NCBI GenBank assembly: GCA_907164885.2
Contig: OU015493.1
Location: 121,968,693-122,032,692, forward strand
Length of the DNA stretch: 64,000 nt
DNA from: Dolomedes plantarius
Lineage: Eukaryota > Arthropoda > Arachnida > Araneae > Dolomedidae
Direction of reading: 5' to 3'
Of this stretch, positions 34,800 to 47,445 are shown piece by piece; within the stretch, counting starts at the first letter, position 1; each line of letters begins with the position of its first letter. The notes beneath the pieces were generated by a model that saw only the letters and a program-made list of their open reading frames with translations, was not told where the DNA came from and did not search any database. Position numbers and translations under genes: made by a program.

Positions 34800-35260
34800 A
34801 ATTTTAAATCTATTGGGAAACATGGCAGCGGTATTATAATGGTTTGGGAATGGGCCCTGACATTAGGTGTAGGCGAATTATATTTTATGGAGGGAAATAC
34901 GTGTATACTGACATTGTGTAAAGAAATATCGAAGACTGGGCAAGGTACTCAGGATTGACAGCGACTTTTACTGTGATCAAGATAAATATTTCAAGCATAA
35001 AAATTTAAAGGCGAAGTGTTGTGTTGGGCAGTATAATTGTCCCAATTTCATAGAAACGCTTCAACTGACCAGTGATCTTAATGTTCTCAAAATAGTATTG
35101 AAACATCTAGAACAAAAATATTGAGGATATCATATATCCAGCAAAACCAATCTAAAAAAAGTTTTGATGGAAGTGTGGTTCAAAGTCGAGCAATCTTACT
35201 GAAAAAAGAAGTTGAATGAATACCACAACATTTTTTACTAGTCGAAAATGTAAGGAAAGA
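34800..35260 (+). pseudogene. Tc1-like transposase remnant
   Basis: In changing plus frames: GKHGSGIIMVWE (the HGGGSVMVWG motif before the catalytic core), GVGELYFMEG, then CDQDKYFKHKN, which corresponds to the second catalytic position (QDNDPKH-type), followed by KKVLMEVWFKV. Several stops and shifts. Terminal repeats were not identified. Confidence 0.65.
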
Positions 35261-36250
35261 CAAACTAAATACTAAATTTGAGATTTATTTATTATTTCGT
35301 ATTCTAAAACACCTCAAATTTTACTATTCGTTTTTAATTTTGAGGTCTCCATTAAATTCTTGATTTTTTTTTTTCATGTGTAAGAATTGATATAAAATTG
35401 GGAATACCGACATTAAAATGAATAAATTTCTTTTAATTTAGTATAAAGCAGTTATAATCCACCTCTATTAAACAATTTCAATCTATTGCTCAGTTTTCAC
35501 TTAATATCACTCTAAACAAATGTATTATAACATTCCATTATTAAGTATCAAGATTAATCGAAGTGTGGTACACAGTTTTACTTATAAATTACCCACAGCC
35601 TTTTATATTATTATTTTTATCATTGTAATAACATTTTCAAAAAGTTAGTTCACATTGGTAAACGAATTATTATGAAACATGAGAATAAAAAAAATCCCAA
35701 AATGGAATGTAACATAAAATCCAAAGACACCTCACTAAAAATTTTCCAACTTTAAAACTTAGTTTTAAAGAAAACATGATCAGGTATTTCAAATCAAGAA
35801 TTTGAATAGACATACTATTGAATAACTATAAACTTTTCATGTGTAGAAAATTTATACAAGGGATTCACTGAATAACCCCCAAAGTCAAAAGGACTAAAGA
35901 TAATGGATACGAAACGAATGAATTGGTTTTTACTCAAAAATTGTTACATAGAATTGGGTATCCCAATTGAGATGCATTTCTATCGAAGATGAGACAAAGG
36001 AACGAAGTGATTTCCAACAAGTGGTAACACACACCCCTGACGGCAATGAATGCTTTATATCGTCTGTCCCTACTTGGAGCGATGTTTCGACATGCTTTTG
36101 GAGTAAAATACCCCTCTTCTCCGTTAATGCCACCTTTTTCAGGTGGATGCAGTCTTTTCGCAAGGTATCTCTCCAGAGCTTTCCATCTGTGTTTTGCCGA
36201 CCTGTCGACTTATCTAGAATTCCTATTGTGAAGGTAATCGTCTACAAAGG
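35261..36250. other. Unannotated; open stretch at 35967-36255
   Basis: Between 35940 and 36250 GC content rises and open frames exist on both strands, but no family is recognised. The plus frame runs into the hAT insertion at 36259. Otherwise AT-rich and featureless. Confidence 0.35.
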
Positions 36251-36258
36251 GTATAAAG

Positions 36259-36919
36259 CAGGGGTTCCAAACCTTTTTCCTACATCGACTTCATTTAAAA
36301 GAATGATTTTCTTCATCGACCCCCTCACATTTTTCTCTATAATATACAGCATACAACATAATTATAATACAAATAATTGCATATAAAACACTTAAAGATA
36401 ACAATTTGACTGAGAATGGGAACAAATAATTAGAAAAAGTAGTTCATCATGTTTATGTTTTATTATTTTTGTACTATTTTCATTTTTAATTTTACAAATA
36501 TAAACAAGATTTCAAAAACACAGATTGTAATTGCACAAACATTGCCAAGAGAAAAACGAAGCTGCTTCTGATTGGTTGCATCGGGAGGATCCATGTGCTG
36601 TTTACAGGTCCAGTGTATTTCCTCATTTCTGCTTAGTGTTGGTACACACATAAAAGCCGACGATGGCATTCGAGGCATATACAAAAGCGTCATGACATTC
36701 GACTTCAGATGCATGGATCACTCCGCCCTATGAAAATCTGTATTATACACATTAAAACGGGTATTATTATCTAATAATTGCATTCTTATAAAATTAAATT
36801 AAATTTTAAAATAGAAAAATTTATCATAGATCCCTAATAGACCCATGGAATACTATAGACCCTATTTAAACTTTCATCGACCCCCAGGGGGTCCACCTGG
36901 ACTCCATTGGGAATCCCTG
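36259..36919. mobile_element. hAT-type non-autonomous element, 8-bp TSD
   Basis: Left end CAGGGGTTCCAAACCTTTTT, right end complemented CAGGGATTCCCAATGGAGTC; perfect duplication GTATAAAG (36251-36258 and 36920-36927). Both subterminal regions contain CATCGACCCCC. At 661 bp it has no recognisable transposase. Confidence 0.93.
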
Positions 36920-36927
36920 GTATAAAG

Positions 36928-37442
36928 TTAGGTTCTCCTGATAAGAGGTCCAGTGTTGTGAAAAGACAGTGAATCAGCCCACTCTCAATTCAAAGAGCTT
37001 TAGGACTTTCTCTTTATTGCACTCAGAACTTGAATTTCACAGATGGAATAGTGGGCAACCATGAACAGTGAAGTGCCATCTACAAACAAATAATATTATC
37101 TGACATTTAATGAACATCATTGTCGGTTCTTTAGCTATTCTTATGACAGAATGAACCCTGGAGCACGTAGAGAGGGGTGTGACTTTTTTATCCATCATAT
37201 GTACATACAAAGTTTTCAAAACACTTCGTGTTTACTCTCCACTGCTTGCTTTCATCCAACCACTGGAATGCGTGCATGAGAAAGAAGAAAACCTGTGTAC
37301 GCAAAACTTAGGAGTTAGAATCTATGAACTAAGAACACGGAGAGATTAAAAGAAGCATTCTTGGACAATAAAACAACTTCTGCTTCTCTTGAGATTCGAA
37401 AGATTTTGCTGTAGCCCTCCTATTTTAGAAGCGAGATTTTGC
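36928..37442. other. Unannotated sequence
   Basis: No gene or repeat boundary recognised. Confidence 0.4.
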
Positions 37443-37537
37443 TTAACCTTTAGCTTACGGGCATCATTTTTCCGATTCTCTCTTTAGAACGAGAAATTTC
37501 ATACCTCCTTCCTTTCTAAGAACGACCCTTAAGGGGG

Positions 37538-37642
<105 letters not shown>

Positions 37643-38073
37643 CTTAAATATTATGCTATCCATTCTAGTATTTAAATCCCCTTTCCTAAATCCAATTCTC
37701 AGAAAAATTAATTTATCGCTTTAAAACCCTTAGCCACAGAACTTCCCATGAATCGCATGCCTTGGCATTTCTACACGTGTGTGTGTGGAATTCAGGAGTG
37801 GGTTAGCATCGCGAGTCCCTAAATATCTGACCCTACAAATAATAGCTACATGTTTTTTTCGCCCTCTCGCGTTTAATGTTGAAAGGTGATATTTTTCCGA
37901 GCTGTTCTCCTGGAATGAACGGATGTACTTTTGTCGCTCTAATAAACGATTCGGCCCGACTGCTTCCAAATTTAATTTTATTCCTTTCAGACTGAGTCTA
38001 GCTCCAGCCATGTGAATATGAGCTAGTTTTCCCTTTCAGGTTATAAATTAAGGACGTGATGTAATGGATATAT

Positions 38074-38078
38074 TACTT

Positions 38079-38116
<38 letters not shown>

Positions 38117-38127
38117 TACTTACTTAC

Positions 38128-38193
<66 letters not shown>
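38074..38193. repeat. (CA)n(TA)n double microsatellite
   Basis: CA then TA, a TTACTTACTTACTTA link, then CA then TA again; a duplicated compound block next to the right end of the T3 element. Confidence 0.93.
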
Positions 38194-38196
<3 letters not shown>

Positions 38197-38253
38197 TTCT
38201 GGGGCCCGTATTCTTGGGATACATGCTATCCCACCCCGTAAGGAAAAGGTTGA

Positions 38254-40434
38254 TCGAAATTAGCTAAGAGGAACACCATCCACGCCATCCACGGCATACG
38301 ATGCAATGAGTGAGAGAAGTCAGATTAAGAACAGAAGAGTGAATAATTAGCTAAGGTAGGCTGATATATTTCGCAGATACAAGACAAGATTTAAAACTGT
38401 ATGAAAAGAACAATGAACAGTGGCCCCTTCCCTAGTTTGCGTGATGTGTATGATACTATTGGATTTTACAAGCTGTAATTCTTATTTTGGCTGCAAACAT
38501 ATTGCCTAATGCGTTTATATGTATATATTTTAAAGATTTTTCTGGTCTATTTTACAATTTTCTGTTTTAGTTCTCAAGATGAATCTTAAATAAATTTTTT
38601 GTTTATTTCCGACTATGTTCTTACCATGAATCATAGGTTTCTTAGTTTGGCTATAATGGGAAACACATTTTTCATTTTTCTTTAGAAACTTTTTTATTTT
38701 TCAAAGGATCACGAGAAATGTATTGAAAACTGCAATGCTACCTGCAGTTTTTCAGTTTAAAGGAGTTATCGCGTGATTTGTCATTTGATTCCTTTATATT
38801 TTTTCCAGAAAAATTAACTTCTAGTTATGTATTAAGCCTTTAAAGAACAAATATACCAACGAGGTGCATATTATTTTATTAACATTCAATTGCAGTTGAA
38901 ATTTCCTAGAAATCAAAGCCTAAAACTTCTGCTTTCTACAGATGTTTTGCCTACTATACCATCACGTATTTTACTACATGTCATGATTTTATTTCATGTT
39001 CTTTCCCGCCTGAAACAGACGATCTATTACATCTTTAAGACCTGTCAAAATATTTCCTAATCATCATAACAATTTTACAATCACTCATTTAATATCAACA
39101 TTTACTATTTTACATATAACAATGTTGCTGTTTACTCGCATTAGCCCCTTTTTTATTTAGAATCACAAGCCCTAATGCATAATCATAGGCGAAAAAATGA
39201 ACCTTTTATTTGATAAACACTTACAAACTATCGACCAATCTCTTCCACAAAGCAAAATATCAACTTTATGACAGTTACTTTTTATTTTCAATGATTTGCT
39301 ATTATCATATTTGGCTTTATAAATACAATATTTTCAAATTTGCGTAATTTGATAGTTGCTAAGAGAGGATATACTAAGATTTTTGCTCGAAACTAAAAGA
39401 GAGTTTTGTTTTCAAGCATGTGATTAACAAATAGCTTATTGAAAAGAATAGACTAATACCCCAAAAAACAGAAATACCTTATAGTGTCTACTCTACAATA
39501 CATTTCACATTCATCTTTTTTTTTTGTGCCAGAAACTTAAAGGATTAACATATTAGATAATGTCAATTTACTGGCTAGAACTTAGATTATTTAGGGTACT
39601 AAAAAGAATGTTTTACCCAAATTTATAAAAGAAGAAAAATAATAACCCCTAAATATTATAGATACAAAGAATATTGTATCTTTTAAATATCTGTAGTAAT
39701 TTTTTATGTAATTATATTTTTTCCTATTATGCATTGTTCCTTTTTCCGGAAAAACTAACATCTGGTAATATGTTAAGCCTTCCAAAAACAAATATACCAA
39801 CGAGGTGCACATTATTGTATTACCAGAGAATCTACGGTCCTTAGGGCCCCTAACTATTCCTAATTTATGGAGGATCCAAATTAATTTTCATGCTGCAACG
39901 AAGATTTATTTTGAAGTGTAGTATAATTAAATATTTCATTCTATTCTTATTATTTATCGTTCAAGAATGGGAATTAATTATTCCATTTTATTTCTCTGAG
40001 TTGAAAAAAGAGAACATTTCGATGACTACGTTTTACGTTTGTTTCATTGAGTATATTCAACAATTATTCAAGTATTTTCCTTTTCTTCAACTTAGAGCCA
40101 TTTTTGCGTCACTCTAGGGAGATGCTGAAGATCTTTTTATGAATGAAGTAGTTTTCTCGTAAGTAAAGAAATCCATCTATTTCAGGAGACATGTGGCAGT
40201 AAGGAAATTTGAACACTTTCGTGAACACCTAAATTGGAATATAATTAGAAAAAAATATAAAAAAAATTCTTTTCCATTATGCCGACCTCTCCTTAATCTG
40301 TCGACGAAGTGAGACTCTTGGCAAAGAAAAATCATTCTCATATGCTCGCAAAGACCTGGGCTTGATGTTTGGAATATCTACTTCCAAATCGCAGACACAT
40401 CCACGAAGTCACGGCGATACTCACAAAATAACTT
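38254..40434. other. AT-rich sequence with an ~85-bp direct repeat
   Basis: A segment containing AACAAATATACCAACGAGGT occurs at 38802-38884 and again at 39737-39823, about 75% identical, 940 bp apart. No other repeat or gene is recognised. Confidence 0.65.
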
Positions 40435-40437
40435 TAA

Positions 40438-40575
40438 GGGCCTGTTCACACAGAATCCTTCAGCGTCAGCGGTAAAGATTCCGTTGGCGCGGATTGGTTT
40501 AGTGGGTCAATGATTGGTATATGATTGGTTAAAATTTTTTATCCTGACGCTGGCGGATTCTATGTGAACAGGCCC
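40438..40575. mobile_element. PIF/Harbinger-like MITE, 138 bp
   Basis: Termini GGGCCTGTTCACACAGAATC and (complemented) GGGCCTGTTCACATAGAATC; inverted similarity continues into CAGCGTCAG. TAA lies on both sides (40435-40437 and 40576-40578). A GGGCCTGTTCACA end with a 3-bp TAA target fits PIF/Harbinger. Confidence 0.9.
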
Positions 40576-40792
40576 TAAGTGTATATAGGAAGTGGCTAGA
40601 GCTACATCGGCAAAAGCAGTTTCACTGCTAATTTTACTTTACGTATCAGAATTCTTCGAAAATGGCGCTTTCCAAAGTTAACATGCTGCGGGATCTTCCC
40701 GTTAGTGAGAAAGAGGATGTAATTTTTATACAGGAAGTCGGTATTTTACCTTTCAAACGGGAGTGGGAAAACGAGCATTCGAGGAAGATGTA

Positions 40793-42076
40793 CAGGTAAC
40801 TTTCTTAGAACACGGTAGATAGGTTCCTAGAAAATGCCGTGTTGTGTGAAACCGTGCTATATGAGACCCAGAGCCAGTACAAAAAGGGAGGTTACGTTCC
40901 GAAAACTTATTGAAAACAAACATTTTTTTTATAAATTCCATTTAAGCAACTTCATTTTTATTAAAAAATGTAAATGTATGTACAATACAAAACGAAAATA
41001 AACAAAAAAAAATTTCATTTAATGCGACCTTAATTTAGTAAATTTCTTCCTCATCACTGCTCAGTACAATCTAACGAGAACGTTTTTTCAGTTGAACGAT
41101 ATCACCTCCACTTTCAGAACATTTTTCTTCATTTAGATTTTTTGCACCTTCTATCCTCTTTAAAAAATCTGTAGTTTTGGCTTGTTTGCTGGTTCTTATA
41201 AAGTCATTTTAGATTTCACAGTATGGAGATAAACAATTTTGCAGCTCCCTTTTGAATTTTCGACTTCTTTCAACGGAAGGGTCTGCGTTCAAGAAAAATG
41301 ATTAAAGATTTTCAGCTAAGCTTAGGCCTTCTTGTAATTTTTTTTGTGTAAAATTATTAACTTTACATTCTTCATGAGTGCTATTGCCCTCAGAATCGAT
41401 AGGATTTACAGCTTCGGATGCCATTTCCATCAAATCCGCTTCGTCAACTTCTTCCATTAATAAATCTTGAACGTTCTCAATAGGCATATCCACAAAACCT
41501 TTGCCTCCGATTGATTTAGCAAGTTCTAATATGCTACCATTTTCATTTTTTAACGATTCTCTTTCGACTGAAGATGGCCATATCATCTTCCAACATGCAA
41601 TTAAAGTTGATGATTTTAGTTCTTTCAGTCACAAAGATGTCGATGACGTGCTTAATTGAAAATTGCTTCCAATCTTCCATTACATTAATTGATTTCGAAT
41701 CGGTTACGTCTAAAATTCACTGCAATGCTCTTCTTATGTAATAAGTTTGTGCATGACGATTTCCGCTATGACATCGGAATAGAGTTATAAAGGAATAAAT
41801 TATAATTTGTTTATACATTTTCATGTAAAGCCCCTACAGTTCATTATTTATTCCCGTCATTATTTTAAGGTAATTTAGTTTTTAAATATGTTTAAAAAAA
41901 TCATGTTATCTAGTGCAGTATAAGTACAGTGTTGTAGAAAATTTTTCGCAATTTTTTTATCGTGTTAGAGCGAAACCGTATTACAGGTTGCAGTGTTATA
42001 CGAGGGTTCCTGCAATTTATCCTATCGTGTTAGAACGAAACCGTGTTGTAAGATCGTGCTGTAGGAGGGCTACCTG
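40793..42076 (-). mobile_element. Tigger/pogo-like transposon, 1,284 bp, decayed
   Basis: Termini CAGGTAACTTTCTTAGAACA and (complemented) CAGGTAGCCCTCCTACAGCA; TA on both sides (40791-40792 and 42077-42078). The subterminal region has tandem units containing ATCGTGTTAGAGCGAAACCG (about 41960 and 42022). It holds the C-terminal end of a transposase on the minus strand. Confidence 0.85.
41302..41640 (-). pseudogene. Tigger-like transposase C-terminus
   Basis: About 110 residues ending in a stop at 41302. The signature CWKMIWPSS followed by an acidic tail (LLMEEVDEADLMEMASE) is typical of the C-terminal part of Tigger/pogo transposases after the DDE domain. An in-frame stop precedes it and the catalytic domain is missing. 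Confidence 0.75.
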
Positions 42077-42078
42077 TA

Positions 42079-42807
42079 TTTCGGAGAGAAAGACATTTTT
42101 GATGTACAATAAAAATATCGTGATTCACGTCGGCACAGGGAAGGAAGTCACTTACCATTCATGACTTGTTTACGCTCTATATACTGTTGGTGCGATGGAT
42201 ATCTTCTACAAAGTTTTGTCAAAAGCTTTCATCGATATTTAAAAACATGACAGCTGACTGCAGTAACTACATGCGGGAAGTTATGTGCAGACTGTTGTAC
42301 TAGAAGAAATATATGTAATCGGCGACTTTTTTGCATTAAAGTTGGCGACAGGTCGGTTCAATGGGAAAGTAACAACAACAAAAAAAAAAGTCCCCTGCTG
42401 GCTCACGACACTATTTTAACAAAACTTGTTTCCCATTCTGTTTCAGTTCGTTTCAGGGTTTTTGCATTCTTAAAAGTATTGTGCTATCGTGTGCTGGTTT
42501 TTCTGTATGGAATTGCAAACAAACTCTGTTTTAATATTATATTATATTCATCCTGTACAGTAGCGATAAATTTTATATTATAACAGTAAGAAAATTTAAA
42601 CAGTACGGAGCCTTATTATCAGAGTCTAATGCACAAAATGCGAGAATATTCCTTCTATCAGTAGGGAATTTTAGTATTTAGAATGATGCTCTGTCTGCAT
42701 TTGGATTTTGTATTGTTCCCTAAGCTTAAAACATATTTCTTGAAAAGTAATACCCCCTTAACAAAAAAAAACAAAAAACAAACAAAGAAAAAACATTAGG
42801 TTTTATA
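42079..42807. other. Unannotated AT-rich sequence
   Basis: Contains A-rich runs near 42373 and 42760-42795; no gene or boundary recognised. Confidence 0.4.
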
Positions 42808-42923
42808 TACCGTATTTTTTTGAAAATAAGACGTACCTCATATTTATGGGAGGATTTTTAGAAAAGAATTTTTTGTATTTTGTCAGGTATATAAAGATAG
42901 TTTCAATTTCTTACTTAATAAAG

Positions 42924-42925
<2 letters not shown>

Positions 42926-42970
<45 letters not shown>
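42926..42970. repeat. (TA)n microsatellite
   Basis: About 40 bp of TA immediately left of the nested Tc1 element. Confidence 0.95.
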
Positions 42971-42973
<3 letters not shown>

Positions 42974-43120
42974 CACACACTATCTACCAATAAATATTTG
43001 GACCCCCATGCAAATGACGATATCTTCGGTCTTGATGTACGTCCCGCCCTCGGCCGTTAAATATCGTGTAGGAAACAACATTGGCATTAGTCGCATGCAA
43101 GATCTAACAAAGGGCACAGT

Positions 43121-43485
43121 TATCTGATTTCGAGAAAGGTGTAATCGTTGGGTATCACAGAAATAACCAATCCTTAAGGGACATATCTAGCGAGTTGAAT
43201 TACCCAAAATCAATTGTGGCCTATGTGAATCAGAAGTGGAAGGTGAACGGTGATTGTCGGTATGTGCCCCGAATCGGCAGACCCAAGAAACTGGGAGATA
43301 GAGACCGACGGGTGCTGTCCAGAGAAATTCGGAACCGTAGAATAGTGGACCGTAGATCAGTACAAACGGGTTCTCTGGAGTGACGAATCAAGGTTCACCC
43401 TCTACCGTTCGGATGACAGGGTCTGGGTCTAGCGAACGCCTCCTACCAGAATGCATTGTGCTCCTAGTAAAGTTCGGCGGAGGTG

Positions 43486-43537
<52 letters not shown>

Positions 43538-43944
43538 TGTTGTGGGGGGGGGGGGTTCTTCTGGTATGGACTGGGACCTTTTGTCCCAATTAATGGCAAG
43601 CTCAACGCCGACGCCTACTGCACTATTTTGGATGACAGTGTGCTTCCTACGTTGTGGCAGTTTTACGGGTTGGACCCATGTTACTTCCAGGATGACAACG
43701 CCAGCTATCATGTTGTGAGGTCTACCATGGATTGTCATGGTGACAATAGGTTAACCGAATGGACTGGCTTGCCCAGAGCTCAGACCTGAACTATATCGAA
43801 AACCCTTGGGACGAATTGGATCGCCGAATTAAGGGGTGCAACAACCGCCCAAATTCGGAGGAGGAACTTACATGTTTTGTCCAAGACGAGTGGAGGAAAA
43901 TACCACTAGTTGTCATACAAAGACTTGTAGAAAGCATGGGTTGA
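43121..43944 (+). pseudogene. Tc1-like transposase with deletion and poly-T run
   Basis: The N-terminal part (from about 43125) has the helix-turn-helix NNQSLRDISSELNYPKSIVA and the linker RIGRPKKLGDRDRR. After QTGSL the frame jumps directly to the first catalytic motif (SDESRFTLYRSDD), so the segment between is deleted. At 43488-43536 there are 49 T and at 43544-43555 twelve G. The second catalytic motif is CYFQDDNASYHV and the third SSDLNYIENPWDEL, both acidic residues present but in different frames. Ends at a stop near 43942. Confidence 0.85.
43488..43536. repeat. Poly-T run of 49
   Basis: Uninterrupted T run inside the Tc1 transposase, followed by GTGTTGT and twelve G. Confidence 0.95.
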
Positions 43945-44068
43945 GGCTATAATTTGCCTCTCGTGAAGGCTCTACCAGCTATTGAATATGAATAAACTTT
44001 GTTTTTCTTTTCTATCACAGGTGTCCAAATACTTATTGGTAGATTGTGTATAATATATATAATAACTT

Positions 44069-44073
<5 letters not shown>

Positions 44074-44119
<46 letters not shown>
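44074..44119. repeat. (TA)n microsatellite
   Basis: About 45 bp of TA just right of the nested Tc1 element. Confidence 0.95.
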
Positions 44120-44123
<4 letters not shown>

Positions 44124-47110
44124 GTATAGTAATATATTTATTTCATTTTAATGTTACCTTCGGACCACAAGAGGCTCCCTAATTTTAAGTCGATGTTTTA
44201 TGTAAAAAGGTGCGTGTTATAGTCCGAAAAATATGGTATTTATCTCTGTTATATGATTACATCTTTATTCAAGTTATCTGTTTTTATGCATGTGACTATG
44301 TATTAGCCATGACAGGAGAATAGAGTGAATGAAACACACAAAAATTATACATAATTGACTAGTTTATTGTGCCCAGGTGTATTAAAAATGACGATGATTA
44401 CACAGAAACCATTCGAGCATGTCGTCCGGAAAGAAACTCATGCCCAGCGTCTCAATAACTGAAAAAAACGTTACACAACTCAGACCTCATCTTTTTTCTT
44501 ACACACATTGCTTTTTTAAAGTTTTTTTTAAGTCTGGACATTTGAATATGTAACAACAAATGCCATAAATATAAATACCAAATAAATTCAATAAAATTTT
44601 AATACTCATTGATAATATACAACTTTAGAACAACAGCTTATGTCACTAAACCGTAGGCACACCATTCTGGATGAAATAATACTGAAACCCAAAACTTTCA
44701 TTATTAACCTTCCATTGAAAATAATCAATTACAAAACAATTCTGTTTCAATCACACTGTTCAATCCCTTTCCTTTATGTAAAGGGTCAGTTTTAATTATT
44801 CCTCCAGAATGGCGTGTCGATGTTTAGAAGGATTTTGCAATGAGGGATAAATTTTATTTAAGGCTGCCAGCTATGAACTTTGTAAACGAAATGCACAGAA
44901 TAAAACCTCGTCAGCTGATCATCAATAAACTGAGAAGAAACATGAAAGTCCAAAAACATTTTATCAATTAGTTGTAAGCATTTAATTGTTAAAATGCGAG
45001 GCAAAATATTGTTATGGTACTGTTGGGTTTTGTTATATTTGTCATAAATCCTTATAGCTTTTCTTAAACGTTTGTTGACTGAAACTAGAGGGTTAATATT
45101 TCTACATAATTATATATTTCTTTAAACAGAAAGAACTTTAAGGCAGAAATCTTTCAGGCAGGCAAATTTTAAGCTAGAATAATTTATTTTTTACTTCTCC
45201 TCCTAAAGAAGTAACCCCTCCCCCCCCAAAAAAAAAAGAAGAAAAGAAAAAAAAAGTATAGCATATAGAACTAAAGCATATAGAACTAAATAACGAATGA
45301 ATGAAATTTCATTCCAAGGGAAATTGTAAAATATCAAGTGTTTGTGAGTTCTAAGTCAAAACAGAAATCAATCTATGGTTTTAATGAGATTATATTAAAT
45401 TTTTCTCAAATAATATAGTTTCACCAAGAGAGGATTATCCATTATCTTAAAACTTTTAGATGAGAAATTAATCTCTTACAGTTTTTGAACTTAATTTCTT
45501 TTAATCCCACCAAGCCATATTTTGAGTTTAAGATGCTTAGATATAATTCAAGCCTCAGAGTTCTTCAAACATTTAAACATTATTTAGAATTTCTTAACAT
45601 GTATGCAACAAATAATATTTTTGATATCACAGCAAAATTATAAAAAAATAAATAAAAATAATAAAAAAACAACAAGATGAAACTAATGATCAATCAAAAT
45701 TTTAATTTATATATTTGTCAAGAAAATATCAGACTGGCAACCTTATACTAGATTAACAAGTACTGACATATTTTCCAAACAAAAGAAGGACTGATCTATA
45801 ATTCAACTAATATCCATGGCCTCTCTGTTTTGGACCACATAATTCATATTACCCTTTCAGCTCCACAAACATTATTTACACAAACATTTAATATTTACAC
45901 TGGTCATGGATATTTTAAAGAAATATTTATATATATTTCTTATCAACATGCTGTCCTTGGAAAAATAAAAAGTCCCTTTTCATATTGTCAAAACAAGTTT
46001 TAGCATTAAAAACTCGAGCGCAGTTTCTTTCCGTCAAAATGGATACAAGTTGATCGACACACACACAGACAGGTAAAACTCAAGAGTCCAAACTGCGCTT
46101 ATCACCGTCCATTACTGGTCACAAACGGAAGAAGAAGCTCTCTTTCTGTACACACAACGAAATAAATACAACAATGAGTTTATGAGTTTCTTCTGATGTA
46201 CACATCTCCTCTCATTCCCTTTTTTTTATTTTTACACAATAAAAGTGACGAATTTAGCAGTCTTCCTTCATCAAATGTCAAATGTTCGTAGAAGCCGTGC
46301 ACACGAGCCGTGGTTTCCGGCACATTTAAAAATTCATTTTCAAGTTATAAATTGGTTCGCTCTCTTTAATTCAACCTCCATTTGAAAAAAATAATCAATG
46401 AAACGCTAATAGGATACCAGAATTGCACGTGAACAAAGCAAATTAAAAACACAATTCGTACAAACCATTTTAATTTATGAAATTTCTTTCATTGGCTTTG
46501 CAAAATTCATTGCAAAATTTTCATTGGCAAAAATACATTTAAAAAATTCTTAATTTCGGCAAGATGTTCAAACTTTTAATTAGTTTATTTTCCTGTTACT
46601 TTTCGCCACGGCCACGAGGATGCCATATTACAGAAGTAGGAGTGAACAAAATCAATTACGAAATTTATGCCTAGGTATGATTTTGTACACATAAAACATG
46701 AACAAATGTGGGGAATGTTTGTTTACTGATTTCATGAGTAGCATGCAACAATTAATGCTTATACTAAGGCATGCATTTGCAAACTGCTCTTCTTTCAGAA
46801 ATTTTCAGTGCCGTTTACTTTGAAGTATAGAGGCATTCAGAAAGCAAGCATAGTTTTGTAAATTATTAGGAGCTATTAAGAGCAATAACTAATTGATTAA
46901 ATTTTCAATTTCCCTCTAAGATTTTCTTTTTAATGAGCCTATATTTGTAATATTTTTCTTTTCCATTTTAATTCTTTTTTATTCTCTTAGAACATGTATA
47001 ATAGAGTATTTGGTAAGTTGCAGTTAATATTTTTATTCTATAGATATTTCTCTAATCAAATTTATGACTGTTTGTTTCAACTTTCATTAAAAGAGTGTGT
47101 ATGTGCGTAA

Positions 47111-47156
47111 TAAAATGCTACTAATGCTTAATGTCCCAAGCATTAGTAGCATTTTA
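47111..47156. repeat. Perfect 19-bp hairpin, 8-nt loop
   Basis: TAAAATGCTACTAATGCTT pairs fully with AAGCATTAGTAGCATTTTA around AATGTCCC. Loop and arm lengths are shorter than a typical animal microRNA precursor. Confidence 0.9.
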
Positions 47157-47376
47157 AAGCAATACTTTTCAAAATTTAAAAATGATTAAATTTTACCTAA
47201 CATTTAGTTTCTTCTTTACCGTAGCCTTATACCCTGTTTTATTGTTGTAATGTATTAGAAAGAGGAGGAAATAAATAAACACCTTGTTGACCGGTACCCA
47301 GTAAACTCGTGTTTTACATGCAAATGTTGTAGACAATTTAGGAGTTAACGCGCGCTTTCCGCGAAATGTTTTGTCA

Positions 47377-47445
47377 ACTGAACATTCCTTTATCTTGCAA
47401 AGGAATGTTCAGTTCATAGACAGCTACTTTTACTATGAACTGAAT
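47377..47445. repeat. Two overlapping perfect hairpins
   Basis: Stem 1 (16 bp) AACTGAACATTCCTTT at 47377-47392 pairs with 47400-47415, 7-nt loop. Stem 2 (12 bp) TTCAGTTCATAG at 47409-47420 pairs with 47434-47445, 13-nt loop. The shared segment TTCAGTT (47409-47415) can pair either way. Confidence 0.9.

Larger units (their letters stand above)
42974..44048 (+). mobile_element. Nested Tc1-like transposon
   Basis: Ends CACACACTATCTACCAATAA and (complemented) CACAATCTACCAATAAGTAT, through TTGGAC. TA lies at both sides, and (TA)n tracts begin within 5 bp on the left and about 25 bp on the right. The transposase is deleted internally and holds a T49 run. Confidence 0.87.
42808..44238. mobile_element. 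Outer MITE-like element interrupted by a Tc1
   Basis: Ends TACCGTATTTTTTTGAAAAT and (complemented) TACCATATTTTTCGGACTAT, followed by A(A)GACG/ACACGCACC. This ACCGTATTTTTCGGACTATAA-type terminus is widespread in animal genomes. The target duplication is not clear. (TA)n tracts and a Tc1 copy occupy the interior. Confidence 0.65.

Noticed and set aside
35967..36386. 139-codon frame as a gene
   Set aside because: It runs into the hAT insertion at 36259, an equally open frame exists on the other strand, and no family is recognised.
47111..47156. microRNA precursor
   Set aside because: Perfect 19-bp stem and 8-nt loop are too short and too perfect for a typical animal precursor; not excluded without small-RNA data.
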